Origin: Desulfatibacillum aliphaticivorans DSM 15576
GTDB lineage: Bacteria; Desulfobacterota; Desulfobacteria; Desulfobacterales; Desulfatibacillaceae
Length of the DNA: 64,000 nucleotides
Direction: 5' to 3'
Assembly (NCBI RefSeq): GCF_000429905.1
Contig: NZ_AUCT01000022.1
Coordinates: 67,153 to 131,152, forward strand
Positions 1 through 7,916 of the stretch are shown piece after piece (positions within the stretch are counted from its first letter, which is position 1; each line of letters starts with the position of its first letter). The position numbers were made by a program, and so were the translations under genes. The notes under the pieces are model-generated. The model saw nothing but the letters and a program-made list of their open reading frames with translations, was not told where the DNA came from and did no database searches.

Positions 1-521
1 TGAGTTTCGCCAGAAGGACGGACCCCAGGCAGCAGGAAGTAAACATGAACGAGCTGATCGGGGAAGTGGTGGATCTGAGCAGCCAGAGGGCCAAGTACGC
101 CAATGTCAAAGTGCATCAGGTTTTGGACGACAATCTGAACCTTATCCAGGCTTCGCCGTCGGAACTGCAGCAGGTTTTGCTTAATTTAATCAATAACGCC
201 ATAGACGCCATTGATCACAAACAGGGAGGAGAAGTGACCATCTCAACGGAGAACGGCGACGGCGTGGTGAATATTCATGTGGCGGATACGGGTCAGGGCA
301 TTCCTGACGCGGTCCTTAAAAGAGTTTTTGATCCGTTTTTTACCACCAAACCCGTGGGAAAGGGCACGGGACTCGGCCTCTCCATCTGCTACGGCATTAT
401 CGAGAAGATGGGGGGCAAAATTTCAGTAAATAGTTCGGTTGGGGTGGGCGCCACCTTTCACATCAGCCTGCCGGCCTCTCGAGGCGAAAAAAACGGCGGG
501 AACGCGGAACCAGTAAGTTAA
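1..521 (+). CDS. Sensor histidine kinase, C-terminal part (cut by window start)
   Basis: The reading frame is open from base 3, so this is the 3' end of a longer gene and the ATG at 45 is probably internal. The visible part is the end of the dimerisation helix (FARRTDP) and a complete HATPase_c domain. The N box is NLINNAIDAI, the G1 box DTGQGIP, the F box FFTTKP and the G2 box GKGTGLGLS. It would bind ATP and phosphorylate a histidine encoded upstream of the window. The first of two lone receivers follows after 12 bp, so kinase and receivers are probably cotranscribed and likely partners. The signal input domain cannot be seen. Confidence 0.9.
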   Translation, partial: SFARRTDPRQQEVNMNELIGEVVDLSSQRAKYANVKVHQVLDDNLNLIQASPSELQQVLLNLINNAIDAIDHKQGGEVTISTENGDGVVNIHVADTGQGIPDAVLKRVFDPFFTTKPVGKGTGLGLSICYGIIEKMGGKISVNSSVGVGATFHISLPASRGEKNGGNAEPVS

Positions 522-533
522 CAGGAGGAGAAC

Positions 534-968
534 ATGTCTGATATCAAAGTGATGCTCGTGGATGACGAGCAATCTTTTGTAGAAGCAATGGCCAAAAGGC
601 TGACCAAACGCAACCTTGAAGTCGTCCAGGCTTTTTCCGGGGAGGAAGGCCTTGAAAAACTGAAAGAGGTCTTTGGCGTGGATGTTGTTGTGTTGGATGT
701 CAAAATGCCCGGGATGGACGGCATTCAAACCCTGCAGGAAATCCGCAAACGCTATCCTTTAGTGGAAGTGATCATGCTTACCGGCCATGCCACGGTGCAA
801 AGCGCCATCGATGGGATGAAACAAGGGGCTTTCGACTACCTGATGAAGCCATGCGACATGGATGACCTTCTGGGCAAAGTGCGGGAGGCCAAAGCAAAGA
901 AGGAAAATCATGAACACAAAATCGCCCAGGCACGGGCTATGAACATCGCGAACAGGCGAGGAGATTAG
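534..968 (+). CDS. Lone receiver-domain response regulator
   Basis: 144 residues: one CheY-like receiver plus a charged C-terminal tail, with no output domain. The acidic pair is in VDDE near residue 10, the phosphoacceptor Asp is in VVLDVKMPGMDG, the switch Thr is in MLTGH and the conserved Lys is in MKPCD. AGGAGG lies just upstream of the ATG. It sits between the window-edge kinase and a second receiver, so it probably works in a phosphorelay or as a diffusible phosphorylated signal. The target is not evident. Confidence 0.9.
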   Translation: MSDIKVMLVDDEQSFVEAMAKRLTKRNLEVVQAFSGEEGLEKLKEVFGVDVVVLDVKMPGMDGIQTLQEIRKRYPLVEVIMLTGHATVQSAIDGMKQGAFDYLMKPCDMDDLLGKVREAKAKKENHEHKIAQARAMNIANRRGD

Positions 969-986
969 GGATAGAAAGGCCGCGTC

Positions 987-1427
987 ATGAATGAAAACAG
1001 ACCTGAAAAATCTCCGCTCCGGGTCTTGCTTGTGGATGACGAGCAAGGATACCTGCATGTGTTGGAAAAACGGATGGAACGCAGAGGCATAGAAGTCACG
1101 ACTGCCGCCACCGGTACAGACGCTGTGGGGATATTGCGAGGGACGGATTTTGACGCGGCTGTGGTGGACTTGAAAATGGAAGACATGGACGGCATAGAAG
1201 TCCTGAATATTTTTAAAAAAATGGTCCCTGAGATGCCAGTAATCATCCTCACGGGGCACGGATCTGAAAAGGCTGCCAGGCAGGGCATGGCCCAGGGAGC
1301 ATTCGACTATCTCACCAAGCCCTGTGACCTGGAGGACCTCTTGGAAAAGATTTTTCAGGCTTGCCAGTCCCAGGGAAAGGACTGCGCTCAAAGGGCTTTT
1401 TTGGCGCCTGGAAAGGACGAGTCATGA
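987..1427 (+). CDS. Lone receiver-domain response regulator
   Basis: 146 residues, a single receiver domain with no DNA-binding output. The acidic pair is in LVDDEQG, the phosphoacceptor Asp in AVVDLKMEDMDG and the conserved Lys in LTKPCD. The usual MPGMDG loop is MEDMDG here, so the proline after the phosphorylation site is missing. The stop codon overlaps the start of the following permease gene (ATGA), implying translational coupling of a receiver to a membrane transporter. Confidence 0.88.
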   Translation: MNENRPEKSPLRVLLVDDEQGYLHVLEKRMERRGIEVTTAATGTDAVGILRGTDFDAAVVDLKMEDMDGIEVLNIFKKMVPEMPVIILTGHGSEKAARQGMAQGAFDYLTKPCDLEDLLEKIFQACQSQGKDCAQRAFLAPGKDES

Positions 1428-3007
1428 TTTTCAAAAATAAGTATTTTCAATTGTGCCTGGCGCTTGGGTTGGGGATTATCGTCCTCTTATTGCCCAGACC
1501 GGAAGGCACGACTTTTAAAGTTATCGGCGATTTTGACCGCCTGGTGCTTGAGCAGGCGGCCGGCGACTTCGAACTGGTTTCGGAAAACGCAAAGGAGCAT
1601 TCCTACAACATCAAGGTGGTCGACGCCGAAAAGGTCGGTCCGGAAATTGGCGATTACCTGAGGGACATTGCCGCCAATACAAAGGGGGACGGGCCCATCA
1701 CCGTGGACTATGTGGATGGGTTGGATCCCAAGGGAAAACGGTTTCTGGCCATATTGGGAGTTTTGATATTCCTGTTTGTCATGGAACCCATACCCTTGGA
1801 AATCACGGCCATCGGCATCGGCGTTTCGCTTGTTCTTCTGGGAGTGGCGGACGTCAAAGACGCCTGGGCGCCGTATATGCACCCCGTGGTTGTCTTTATC
1901 ATGTGCTGCCTCATATTCGCCATTGCCCTGGATAAGGCGGGGCTCACAAAGAGGTTAGGCTATTTTGTTGTGAAAATGGCTGGAACCAGCGTGGTGAAGT
2001 TCACCTTTATCATTTCCATTGGACTGGGAATAGCCTCTTCCTTTATGCACGACGCGGCGGCCGTGGCCGTGGGCATCGTCACCATGCTGCCTTTGATGAA
2101 AGCGGCCGGAATTCAGCCCCATTCCAAGACGGCCAAATTCATGATGCTTTCCCTGCCCTTTGCCTGTTCCTGCGGCGGCATGGGGTCGCTCATCGGCGGG
2201 GGGCGCTGCATGGTGGCGGCGGCGTTCTTAAAGGAATTCACAGGCATAGAAATCAGCTTTCTTGACTGGATCATTTACTGCATGCCCGCAGCCATAATTA
2301 CAGTTCCTGCGGCTGTAATGGTTGTGTACATGGTGTACCGCCCCAACCCGAAATACCAGTTGCCCCAGTTCGACGAGTCTCTGGGTCCCTGGAGCGGCAG
2401 AGAAAAAATCACCCTGATAATCATTGGCCTTGCATTCATGGCGTGGCTCACCAAGGGACTGCACGGAATGGACTACTCCGTTACCGGTATGATCGCCGTG
2501 GGAGCATTGGTCCTGATGGATATTCTGCATTGGGACGACATTCATGAGCACCTGGAATGGGGAACCGCCTTATTCATCTTCGGCGGCGGAATCTCCCTGG
2601 GGCTGGGCATGGGTTACTCAGGCGCGGCGGCCTATTTCGCCAACCTGTTCTTCCCCTATGTGCAGGGAGGGGGCTGGCTGCTGCTGTTCATTGGCGTGGG
2701 CGTCTTCGGCGCTCTGGTAACCAACGCCATGGCCAACGTGGCCGCGGCCGCGTTGATCCTGCCCATCGTGATTCCCATGGCTCAGTTGGAAGGCGTGGAC
2801 CCGCGGATCATGGCCCTGTGTTTGGGAACGGCCACCTCCTTCGCCATGCTGCTGGTGATCGGGTGTCCTCCCAACGCCATTGCCTACAGCTACAAATATT
2901 TTAAGGCATCGGACCTTACCAAGGTCGGCGCGGTGGCCACGCCGATCCTCCTGTCGATCCTGGTGCTGGTGGCTGCAGTCTGGTGGCATATTCTGGGTCT
3001 TACGTAA
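1424..3007 (+). CDS. SLC13/DASS-family permease with an N-terminal soluble insert
   Basis: 527 residues starting at an ATG that overlaps the preceding receiver stop. I chose it over an upstream in-frame start at 1361, which lies inside the receiver gene. A first membrane segment (about residues 8-25) is followed by about 70 soluble residues, then many hydrophobic helices typical of the divalent-anion:Na+ symporter family. The two family hairpins appear as MHDAAAVAVG and VTNAMANVAAA in place of the common SNT motifs. The substrate could be a dicarboxylate, sulfate or another anion; the sequence does not decide. Its position among receivers and kinases suggests it is coupled to, or senses for, the signalling proteins. 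Confidence 0.82.
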   Translation: MIFKNKYFQLCLALGLGIIVLLLPRPEGTTFKVIGDFDRLVLEQAAGDFELVSENAKEHSYNIKVVDAEKVGPEIGDYLRDIAANTKGDGPITVDYVDGLDPKGKRFLAILGVLIFLFVMEPIPLEITAIGIGVSLVLLGVADVKDAWAPYMHPVVVFIMCCLIFAIALDKAGLTKRLGYFVVKMAGTSVVKFTFIISIGLGIASSFMHDAAAVAVGIVTMLPLMKAAGIQPHSKTAKFMMLSLPFACSCGGMGSLIGGGRCMVAAAFLKEFTGIEISFLDWIIYCMPAAIITVPAAVMVVYMVYRPNPKYQLPQFDESLGPWSGREKITLIIIGLAFMAWLTKGLHGMDYSVTGMIAVGALVLMDILHWDDIHEHLEWGTALFIFGGGISLGLGMGYSGAAAYFANLFFPYVQGGGWLLLFIGVGVFGALVTNAMANVAAAALILPIVIPMAQLEGVDPRIMALCLGTATSFAMLLVIGCPPNAIAYSYKYFKASDLTKVGAVATPILLSILVLVAAVWWHILGLT

Positions 3008-3088
3008 ACCCGGATGGCGCCGGACGGCTTAAGTTTTGGATGAATTCGGGAAGCAGCATGGCTGAAAAGCCGGAAAGGAGCTTGGAAA

Positions 3089-3259
3089 ATGCATAAGATT
3101 ATCGTAACTTCCAGCAAACCTGACAAAGAAGGCAAAGCTATAGCAGCCATGCTGCATGTCCTGTTTCCTGAATGCGAGATCCGGATCACGGGCCTCCACA
3201 GCGAATCCCGGACAAAATCCGCAGCAACCGCTCAACATGGGGAATTTGATCAATCGTGA
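3089..3259 (+). CDS. Small hypothetical ORF, 56 residues, coupled to the next gene
   Basis: An ATG at 3089 preceded by GGAAAGGAG opens a 56-codon frame. It begins MHKIIVTSSKPDKEGKAIAA and ends at a TGA that overlaps the GTG start of the following receiver-kinase gene (GTGA, 4 bp). The ribosome-binding site and the coupling support translation. No family was recognised; a short beta-alpha start and two cysteine-free charged stretches are all that can be seen. It could be a small regulatory protein or mainly a leader that drives translation of the kinase. Confidence 0.5.
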   Translation: MHKIIVTSSKPDKEGKAIAAMLHVLFPECEIRITGLHSESRTKSAATAQHGEFDQS

Positions 3260-4497
3260 GCACCGAAAAGGCCGTTAAAGTATTATTAGTGGATGACGAG
3301 GAAGCCTTCCGGCAGGCTTTGGCCAAGAGGCTGGAGCGCCGCCGCATAGAAGTTTTCCAGGCTGCCGACGGAAACAGCGCCCTGGAAGCGCTCAAGGCCT
3401 TCCCCGCCAATGTGGTGGTCATGGACGTCAAAATGCCCGGCATGGACGGATTGGAAACCATGGCCTGCATTAAGCGCGACTTTCCTGATACGGAGGTTAT
3501 CCTTCTGACAGGCCACGCCGCGGTGGAGGACGGCATTGCCGGCATTCGGGCCGGGGCGTTTGACTATCTTCGAAAACCGGTGGAAACGGAGAACCTGCTC
3601 AATAAAATCCGCCAGGCCTACGACAAGAGCCGACACCAGCACGACCTCGCCAAGGAAGCGGAGTTGCGGGAAGCCCTGGAAAAGCAAATGGCCACGGCGG
3701 AAAGGCTGGCTTCTTTGGGAACTCTTGCAGCCGGCGTGGCTCACGAAATCAACAACCCCCTGGCGATAATCTCTGAAGCCGCCGGGTACTTGCAACTGCT
3801 CCTGGAAAAGGACGAATGCAAGGAAATGCCTTTTCATGACCGGTTCGAGAAGGCTATAGGAAAGATAGAAAAAAGCGTGCAAAGGGCCCGGCGCACAACC
3901 ATGCAGCTTCTGGGTTTTGCCGGGCAGCCGGATGCGGTATACCGGGAAATCGAGCTTGACGATCTTGTGGAGGAAGTCATCCTGCTGGCGGCCGGCCAGG
4001 CCTCGGCGGCCGGCGTGACCGTCATAAAGGAAGAGAGCCCCTGCTCAGCAGCCTTGTGGACGGATCCGCACAGGTTGAGGCAAGTGCTCATCAACCTGGT
4101 TTCCAATGGCATCGCAGCCTGCGACCGGGGCGGCCGGGTGTCCCTGGGTTACCACTCGTCCGACGATTGGGCGACCATCCAGGTTTCGGACACGGGCCAT
4201 GGAATCCCCAAAGAAAACCTGGAGCGGATTTTCGAACCTTTTTTTACCACCAAACCTCCCGGAAAGGGCACCGGGCTCGGCCTTTTTGTAAGCCTGGACA
4301 TCATCAAACGCCTGGGAGGCGACATGCAAGTGAAAAGCAAAGTGGGCAAGGGAACCATTTTTCAGGTAAACGTGCCTCGCCTGAGCAAAACCTGCCCCGA
4401 AGTTTGCAACGACATCGACTGGCGGGACAAAGCCAGAGAACTGGAAAGGAGAGACAGCCATGGTGCGGGTGCCCATCAACATACTCGTCGTGGATGA
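3256..4497 (+). CDS. Hybrid receiver-histidine kinase
   Basis: 413 residues with a GTG start overlapping the upstream small ORF. Order: receiver at about 8-125 (phosphoacceptor in VVMDVKMPGMDG), coiled linker at 125-155, HisKA with AGVAHEINNPLA near residue 163, then HATPase_c with N box NLVSNGIAA, G1 DTGHGIP and G2 GKGTGLGL. An N-terminal receiver placed before the kinase core suggests that kinase activity is controlled by phosphorylation of this receiver, perhaps from the upstream window-edge kinase. No membrane segment or PAS domain is present, so it is cytoplasmic. Confidence 0.9.
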   Translation: MSTEKAVKVLLVDDEEAFRQALAKRLERRRIEVFQAADGNSALEALKAFPANVVVMDVKMPGMDGLETMACIKRDFPDTEVILLTGHAAVEDGIAGIRAGAFDYLRKPVETENLLNKIRQAYDKSRHQHDLAKEAELREALEKQMATAERLASLGTLAAGVAHEINNPLAIISEAAGYLQLLLEKDECKEMPFHDRFEKAIGKIEKSVQRARRTTMQLLGFAGQPDAVYREIELDDLVEEVILLAAGQASAAGVTVIKEESPCSAALWTDPHRLRQVLINLVSNGIAACDRGGRVSLGYHSSDDWATIQVSDTGHGIPKENLERIFEPFFTTKPPGKGTGLGLFVSLDIIKRLGGDMQVKSKVGKGTIFQVNVPRLSKTCPEVCNDIDWRDKARELERRDSHGAGAHQHTRRG

Positions 4498-4903
4498 CGA
4501 AGAAGATTTTGTGGAAATGTTTTCCCTGCGGCTGGAAGAAATGGGGGAAATCGTCAAAGGCGTGAACAGCGGCCAGGAGTGCCTGGATGTCCTTGAATCA
4601 ACGGACGTGGACGTGGTTATCCTGGATATCAAAATGCCCGGCATGGACGGGATCGAAACCCTGCGGGAAATCAAACGCAGGAGGCCCATCACCGAGGTGA
4701 TTTTGCTGACCGGCCACGGCACGACAGACACCGCCGTGGAAGGCATGAAGCTGGGCGCCTTCGACTACCTGAACAAGCCTGCGGATTTCAAGGACCTCAT
4801 GGAAAAACTCGAGGGCGCCAGAAAACGCAAGGCGGAACAGGAGGAAAGAATACGCAAAGCGGAATCCCGCTCGCTCATGCGCAGATCAGGCAATTTATTC
4901 TAA
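4460..4903 (+). CDS. Lone receiver-domain response regulator
   Basis: 147 residues, single receiver. The acidic pair is in VVDDEED, the phosphoacceptor in VVILDIKMPGMDG, the Thr in LLTGHGTT and the Lys in LNKPAD, followed by a charged helix. The gene starts inside the 3' end of the hybrid kinase (38 bp overlap) behind AAAGGAGAG, so the two are translated together and are probably partners. It overlaps the convergent diguanylate cyclase gene by 9 bp at its 3' end. Confidence 0.9.
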   Translation: MVRVPINILVVDDEEDFVEMFSLRLEEMGEIVKGVNSGQECLDVLESTDVDVVILDIKMPGMDGIETLREIKRRRPITEVILLTGHGTTDTAVEGMKLGAFDYLNKPADFKDLMEKLEGARKRKAEQEERIRKAESRSLMRRSGNLF

Positions 4904-5665
4904 ATCAAAACAAACCACCTGATTGCGCCCCTTCTGTTTAGCCATATATAGACGCCGGTCAGCCAAGGCAACGAGGCTGCCGGCGTCATTAGGCCCGTCT
5001 TCCGCTTCATGAAGCCTTGCTGCGCCTGCACTCACGGTTACAGGGATGCAACGCCCCTTATGGTTTAAGGGTTCGTCGGCGACGGACGCGCGCAAGCGTT
5101 CCAGAATATCGCATGCGTCTTCCAACTCCGTGCCGGGCATGACGGCGAGAATCTCCTCGCCTCCATACCGTATGAGAATGTCTTCCGCACGCAGGCACTC
5201 CCGAAAAATTCGGCAGACATGCCTGAGCACCCGGTCTCCGGCCTGGTGGCCGTAAGTGTCGTTGACCGCCTTAAAATGATCCAAATCCAGCATGGCCGCA
5301 CATAAGGGAGAACCTCGCCTTTGGGAGCGGGAAATTTCTTCGTTCAGACGCGTCTTGCCCACCCTCCGGTTATACAGGCCCGTCAACTCATCGTAAGCGG
5401 CCAGCATGCGCATGCGATGAAACAGGGACAGATTCTCCGAAGCCGTCATGAAATTCTTCTTCGCCATTGCCATGGCCTCATCGCTTAAAGGACGGCCGTC
5501 CGTGGGAGTCCAGGTCATGACAAGCACCCCTTTTTCCCCGTCGGAGCGCTGCATATTCACAAACAGCACTTTCTCGCGCTCCAAAGTTTTAGCCAGGCCG
5601 TCCTGGCTTATCTGAAAAGGCAATAGATTGATTTTGGGCATCATCGTTGCGTCGCTCCTGTTCAT
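4895..5665 (-). CDS. Diguanylate cyclase, GGDEF domain with intact inhibitory site
   Basis: About 256 residues from an ATG preceded by GGAAGAG. Starts at 5731 or 5644 are also possible. The N-terminal part (about 1-85) is unassigned and ends in an amphipathic helix; the GGDEF domain occupies the rest. The active site reads RYGGEEI, and an RAED motif just upstream matches the RxxD product-inhibition site, so an active, feedback-controlled enzyme making cyclic di-GMP from two GTP is expected. No membrane segment is evident. It is convergent with the signalling operon and overlaps its last receiver by 9 bp. Confidence 0.88.
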   Translation of the reverse strand: MNRSDATMMPKINLLPFQISQDGLAKTLEREKVLFVNMQRSDGEKGVLVMTWTPTDGRPLSDEAMAMAKKNFMTASENLSLFHRMRMLAAYDELTGLYNRRVGKTRLNEEISRSQRRGSPLCAAMLDLDHFKAVNDTYGHQAGDRVLRHVCRIFRECLRAEDILIRYGGEEILAVMPGTELEDACDILERLRASVADEPLNHKGRCIPVTVSAGAARLHEAEDGPNDAGSLVALADRRLYMAKQKGRNQVVCFDLE

Positions 5666-5955
5666 CAAATTACTCTTCCGGCCAAAAACCCGCATCCCCG
5701 GCATAGACAAATAAAGCAAACCAGGCGCCAAAATTCACCGCCGAAAGCCAGAGTAGCAAAATCGCAGCTAAAAACATATAACATCTTGAATTATTAGGAT
5801 CATTACGTGACAAGTATTCGCATAGAATTTATCCGTGATAAGAGGTTTCCCATCGCGCCTCGCGAAAAGCCTTGGCAATGCGAAAAAAAATTCGACACCA
5901 AAAATTATTGATCCGGATGCACGCCCGCCCGGGTTAAAAACATCCCATGTATATG
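5666..5955. other. Intergenic stretch between diguanylate cyclase and marR promoter
   Basis: About 290 bp without a convincing gene. It should hold the promoter of the minus-strand diguanylate cyclase. At 5752-5769 there is AGTAGC, six bases, then GCAGCT. This resembles the AGTAGC-N6-GCTACT element found upstream of the sigma-54 promoter at 9449, but is imperfect and may be chance. Nothing else stands out. Confidence 0.4.
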
Positions 5956-5984
5956 TTGACAAGCCGGCTTGGCGGGGTTATATA
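5956..5984 (+). promoter_or_regulatory. Sigma-70-type promoter of the marR-MFS operon
   Basis: TTGACA at 5956-5961, a 17-base spacer, then TATATA at 5979-5984: consensus -35, ideal spacing and a good -10. The marR start codon lies 56 bases downstream of the -10. Confidence 0.75.
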
Positions 5985-6025
5985 TGCATATGTGCATATG
6001 TGCATATATTGCATGAATGCATATT
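5979..6025 (+). promoter_or_regulatory. Repeated TGCATATG element, probable MarR operator
   Basis: The -10 element runs straight into tandem, nearly palindromic TGCATATG-type repeats (TGCAT at 5985, 5993, 6001 and later copies to about 6023). The array covers the expected transcription start and lies upstream of marR. MarR proteins bind inverted repeats in such positions, so autorepression is likely. This is inferred from position and symmetry. Confidence 0.55.
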
Positions 6026-6040
6026 TCAAGGAACGGCCTA

Positions 6041-6535
6041 ATGACGACTGCAAATGAATGGAACGGCGATAAAAGCAGGGAACTCTCCATCATCCTGGAA
6101 AGGATGCACGGCTTGGCGGCCACCCGTCTTTTCCACAGCATGGCCCGCACCATGCACGCTTTTGACCTTTCCTACAGCCAGATGAACGCGCTTTTCAGGA
6201 TATTCGGCTTCGGTCCGCAAAGCATAGCCTCCCTTGCCGAAGGGGTTCATCTCAGCCATGCGGCGGCCAGCCGGATGGTGGACAAGTTGGTGCGCCAGGG
6301 ACTGGTGGAAAGAAAAGCAAACCCGGACTGCCGGCGTAAAAAGGACGTCATACTCTCCCCCGCCGGGCTGGAAATTGTGGAAAGCGTCCAGGCCATCACG
6401 GCCGGCGCTTATGAGGACTTCATGGCCGGCGTTCCCGAAAATCTGCTCCTGGACCTCCTGGACCTTCTTAGGAAAATAAAACCCCACTTGCCGGAATTTC
6501 TTCCCGGTCTGCGCTTTCCGGAGCGTCAACCTTAA
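6041..6535 (+). CDS. MarR-family transcriptional regulator
   Basis: 164 residues. I chose the ATG at 6041 because AAGGAA lies 7 bases upstream; an in-frame ATG at 6017 has no such site and lies in the operator repeats. The winged helix-turn-helix is at about residues 55-115, with SIASLAEGVHLSHAAASRMVDKLVRQGLVER as the recognition region and a wing around DCRRKKDVILS. It probably represses its own operon, which includes the MFS exporter 17 bp downstream, and is released by the exporter's substrate. Confidence 0.88.
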   Translation: MTTANEWNGDKSRELSIILERMHGLAATRLFHSMARTMHAFDLSYSQMNALFRIFGFGPQSIASLAEGVHLSHAAASRMVDKLVRQGLVERKANPDCRRKKDVILSPAGLEIVESVQAITAGAYEDFMAGVPENLLLDLLDLLRKIKPHLPEFLPGLRFPERQP

Positions 6536-6552
6536 TTTTTCAGGATTATTTG

Positions 6553-7791
6553 ATGTTAGTTCGACCCATAAAACCCCAAAGCCTGCTATACACAGGCATG
6601 CTCGCAGGGCTGGCTTCGCTGCCGCCTTTATCCATTGACATGAATCTCCCGGCCATCCCAGCCATTGAAGCCTCCCTGGGAATAGCCTCAGGCCAGGGCG
6701 CCTTGACCTTCAGCCTGTTTTTGCTGGGATTCGCCGTCGCTCCCATAGTGGGGGGGCCGGCGGCGGACCGGTTCGGGCGCAGGCCCACGTTGCTGCTGTC
6801 CCTGCTGTTTACGTCCATAGCCGCTTTTTCGTGCATGATCGCCCCCTCTTTCCGGACCTTGTTGATTTTTAGGCTGATCCAGGGAATCGCCAGCGGAATA
6901 TGCATTTTGCTGCCCCTGGCCATTGTCAGGGATACGCTGAGCGAAGCCGAGGCGCCCAGGCTGCTTTCCCGGATCATGCTTGTTGTGGCTGTCGCCCCGC
7001 TCGTCGCCCCTATCATCGGCGCCTGGGTGCTCAGTTGGTCGGACTGGAGAACCATTCACGCCGTGCAAGGCGGACTAAGTACATTGTTACTCTTGCTGAC
7101 GGCCATGGGTTTTGAGGAAACCCTGGAGGAAGACAGAAGGATCCCTTTGAGCATGAAGCAGATTGGAAGCGCCTATGCTGAAATTGCAACGAGTAAGACC
7201 TTTCTGGGCTTTTCCTTTTTAATGGCCTTCACTTTCGGGTGCATGTTCTCCTATATTTCCGGGTCGCCCGGATTGCTCCAGGTGCAGCTTGGTTTGTCCG
7301 AAAACCTGTACTCCCTGGTTTTTGCCTTCACTTCCTTTGGGCTCATGTGCGGTTCCTACATCAGCTACCGATTGGGAAAACGCGAGGTTCCCGCCCGGAC
7401 CATAATCAACCGGGGCCTGGCGTGCATGGTTGTTGCGGTTGCGGCGGCTCTGGTCCTGGTATTGAACGGATTCGTCCACTTGGAAACCATGGCGCCGGCC
7501 CTGTTTCTGATCATGATGTGCGCCGGAACCATCCAGCCCAATTGCATGGCCGAAGCCGTGGCGCCCCTGCCCCACATCGCGGGGACGGCCTCCGGCGCCT
7601 TGAACTCGCTGCAGATGTTCATTGGTTCGGCGGCCAGCGCATTTGTCACCTTTCTGACCGGGTATTCTACTCCCGCCTTGGCTATGATGATTTCCATGGC
7701 GTGCTCCATAGCGCTGGCTTTCGCCATCTATCACGGACTCAGGACGGGCCGGTTTCCGGGTAAACCGGAAATGAACCCTGAAACCGACTGA
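6553..7791 (+). CDS. Bcr/CflA-type MFS drug exporter
   Basis: 412 residues with about 12 membrane helices. The ATG at 6553 was preferred to the TTG just before it. The first helix ends in LPPLSIDMNLPAIPAIE, and the loop between helices 2 and 3 carries the MFS signature GGPAADRFGRRPTLL, both typical of the Bcr/CflA group of proton-driven exporters. Cotranscription with marR suggests efflux of a toxic or phenolic compound that also acts as inducer. The substrate cannot be named. Confidence 0.85.
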   Translation: MLVRPIKPQSLLYTGMLAGLASLPPLSIDMNLPAIPAIEASLGIASGQGALTFSLFLLGFAVAPIVGGPAADRFGRRPTLLLSLLFTSIAAFSCMIAPSFRTLLIFRLIQGIASGICILLPLAIVRDTLSEAEAPRLLSRIMLVVAVAPLVAPIIGAWVLSWSDWRTIHAVQGGLSTLLLLLTAMGFEETLEEDRRIPLSMKQIGSAYAEIATSKTFLGFSFLMAFTFGCMFSYISGSPGLLQVQLGLSENLYSLVFAFTSFGLMCGSYISYRLGKREVPARTIINRGLACMVVAVAAALVLVLNGFVHLETMAPALFLIMMCAGTIQPNCMAEAVAPLPHIAGTASGALNSLQMFIGSAASAFVTFLTGYSTPALAMMISMACSIALAFAIYHGLRTGRFPGKPEMNPETD

Positions 7792-7916
7792 TCGCCGGGC
7801 GTTGCACGAAAAACTAATTGGACCGACATTGCCGAACGGGATAATAGGTGTTATTGTAAGTCAGGTCTTTTGAATTTGATATTTTTATAAAAAATTTCAA
7901 ATAATAGGAAGCAGGC

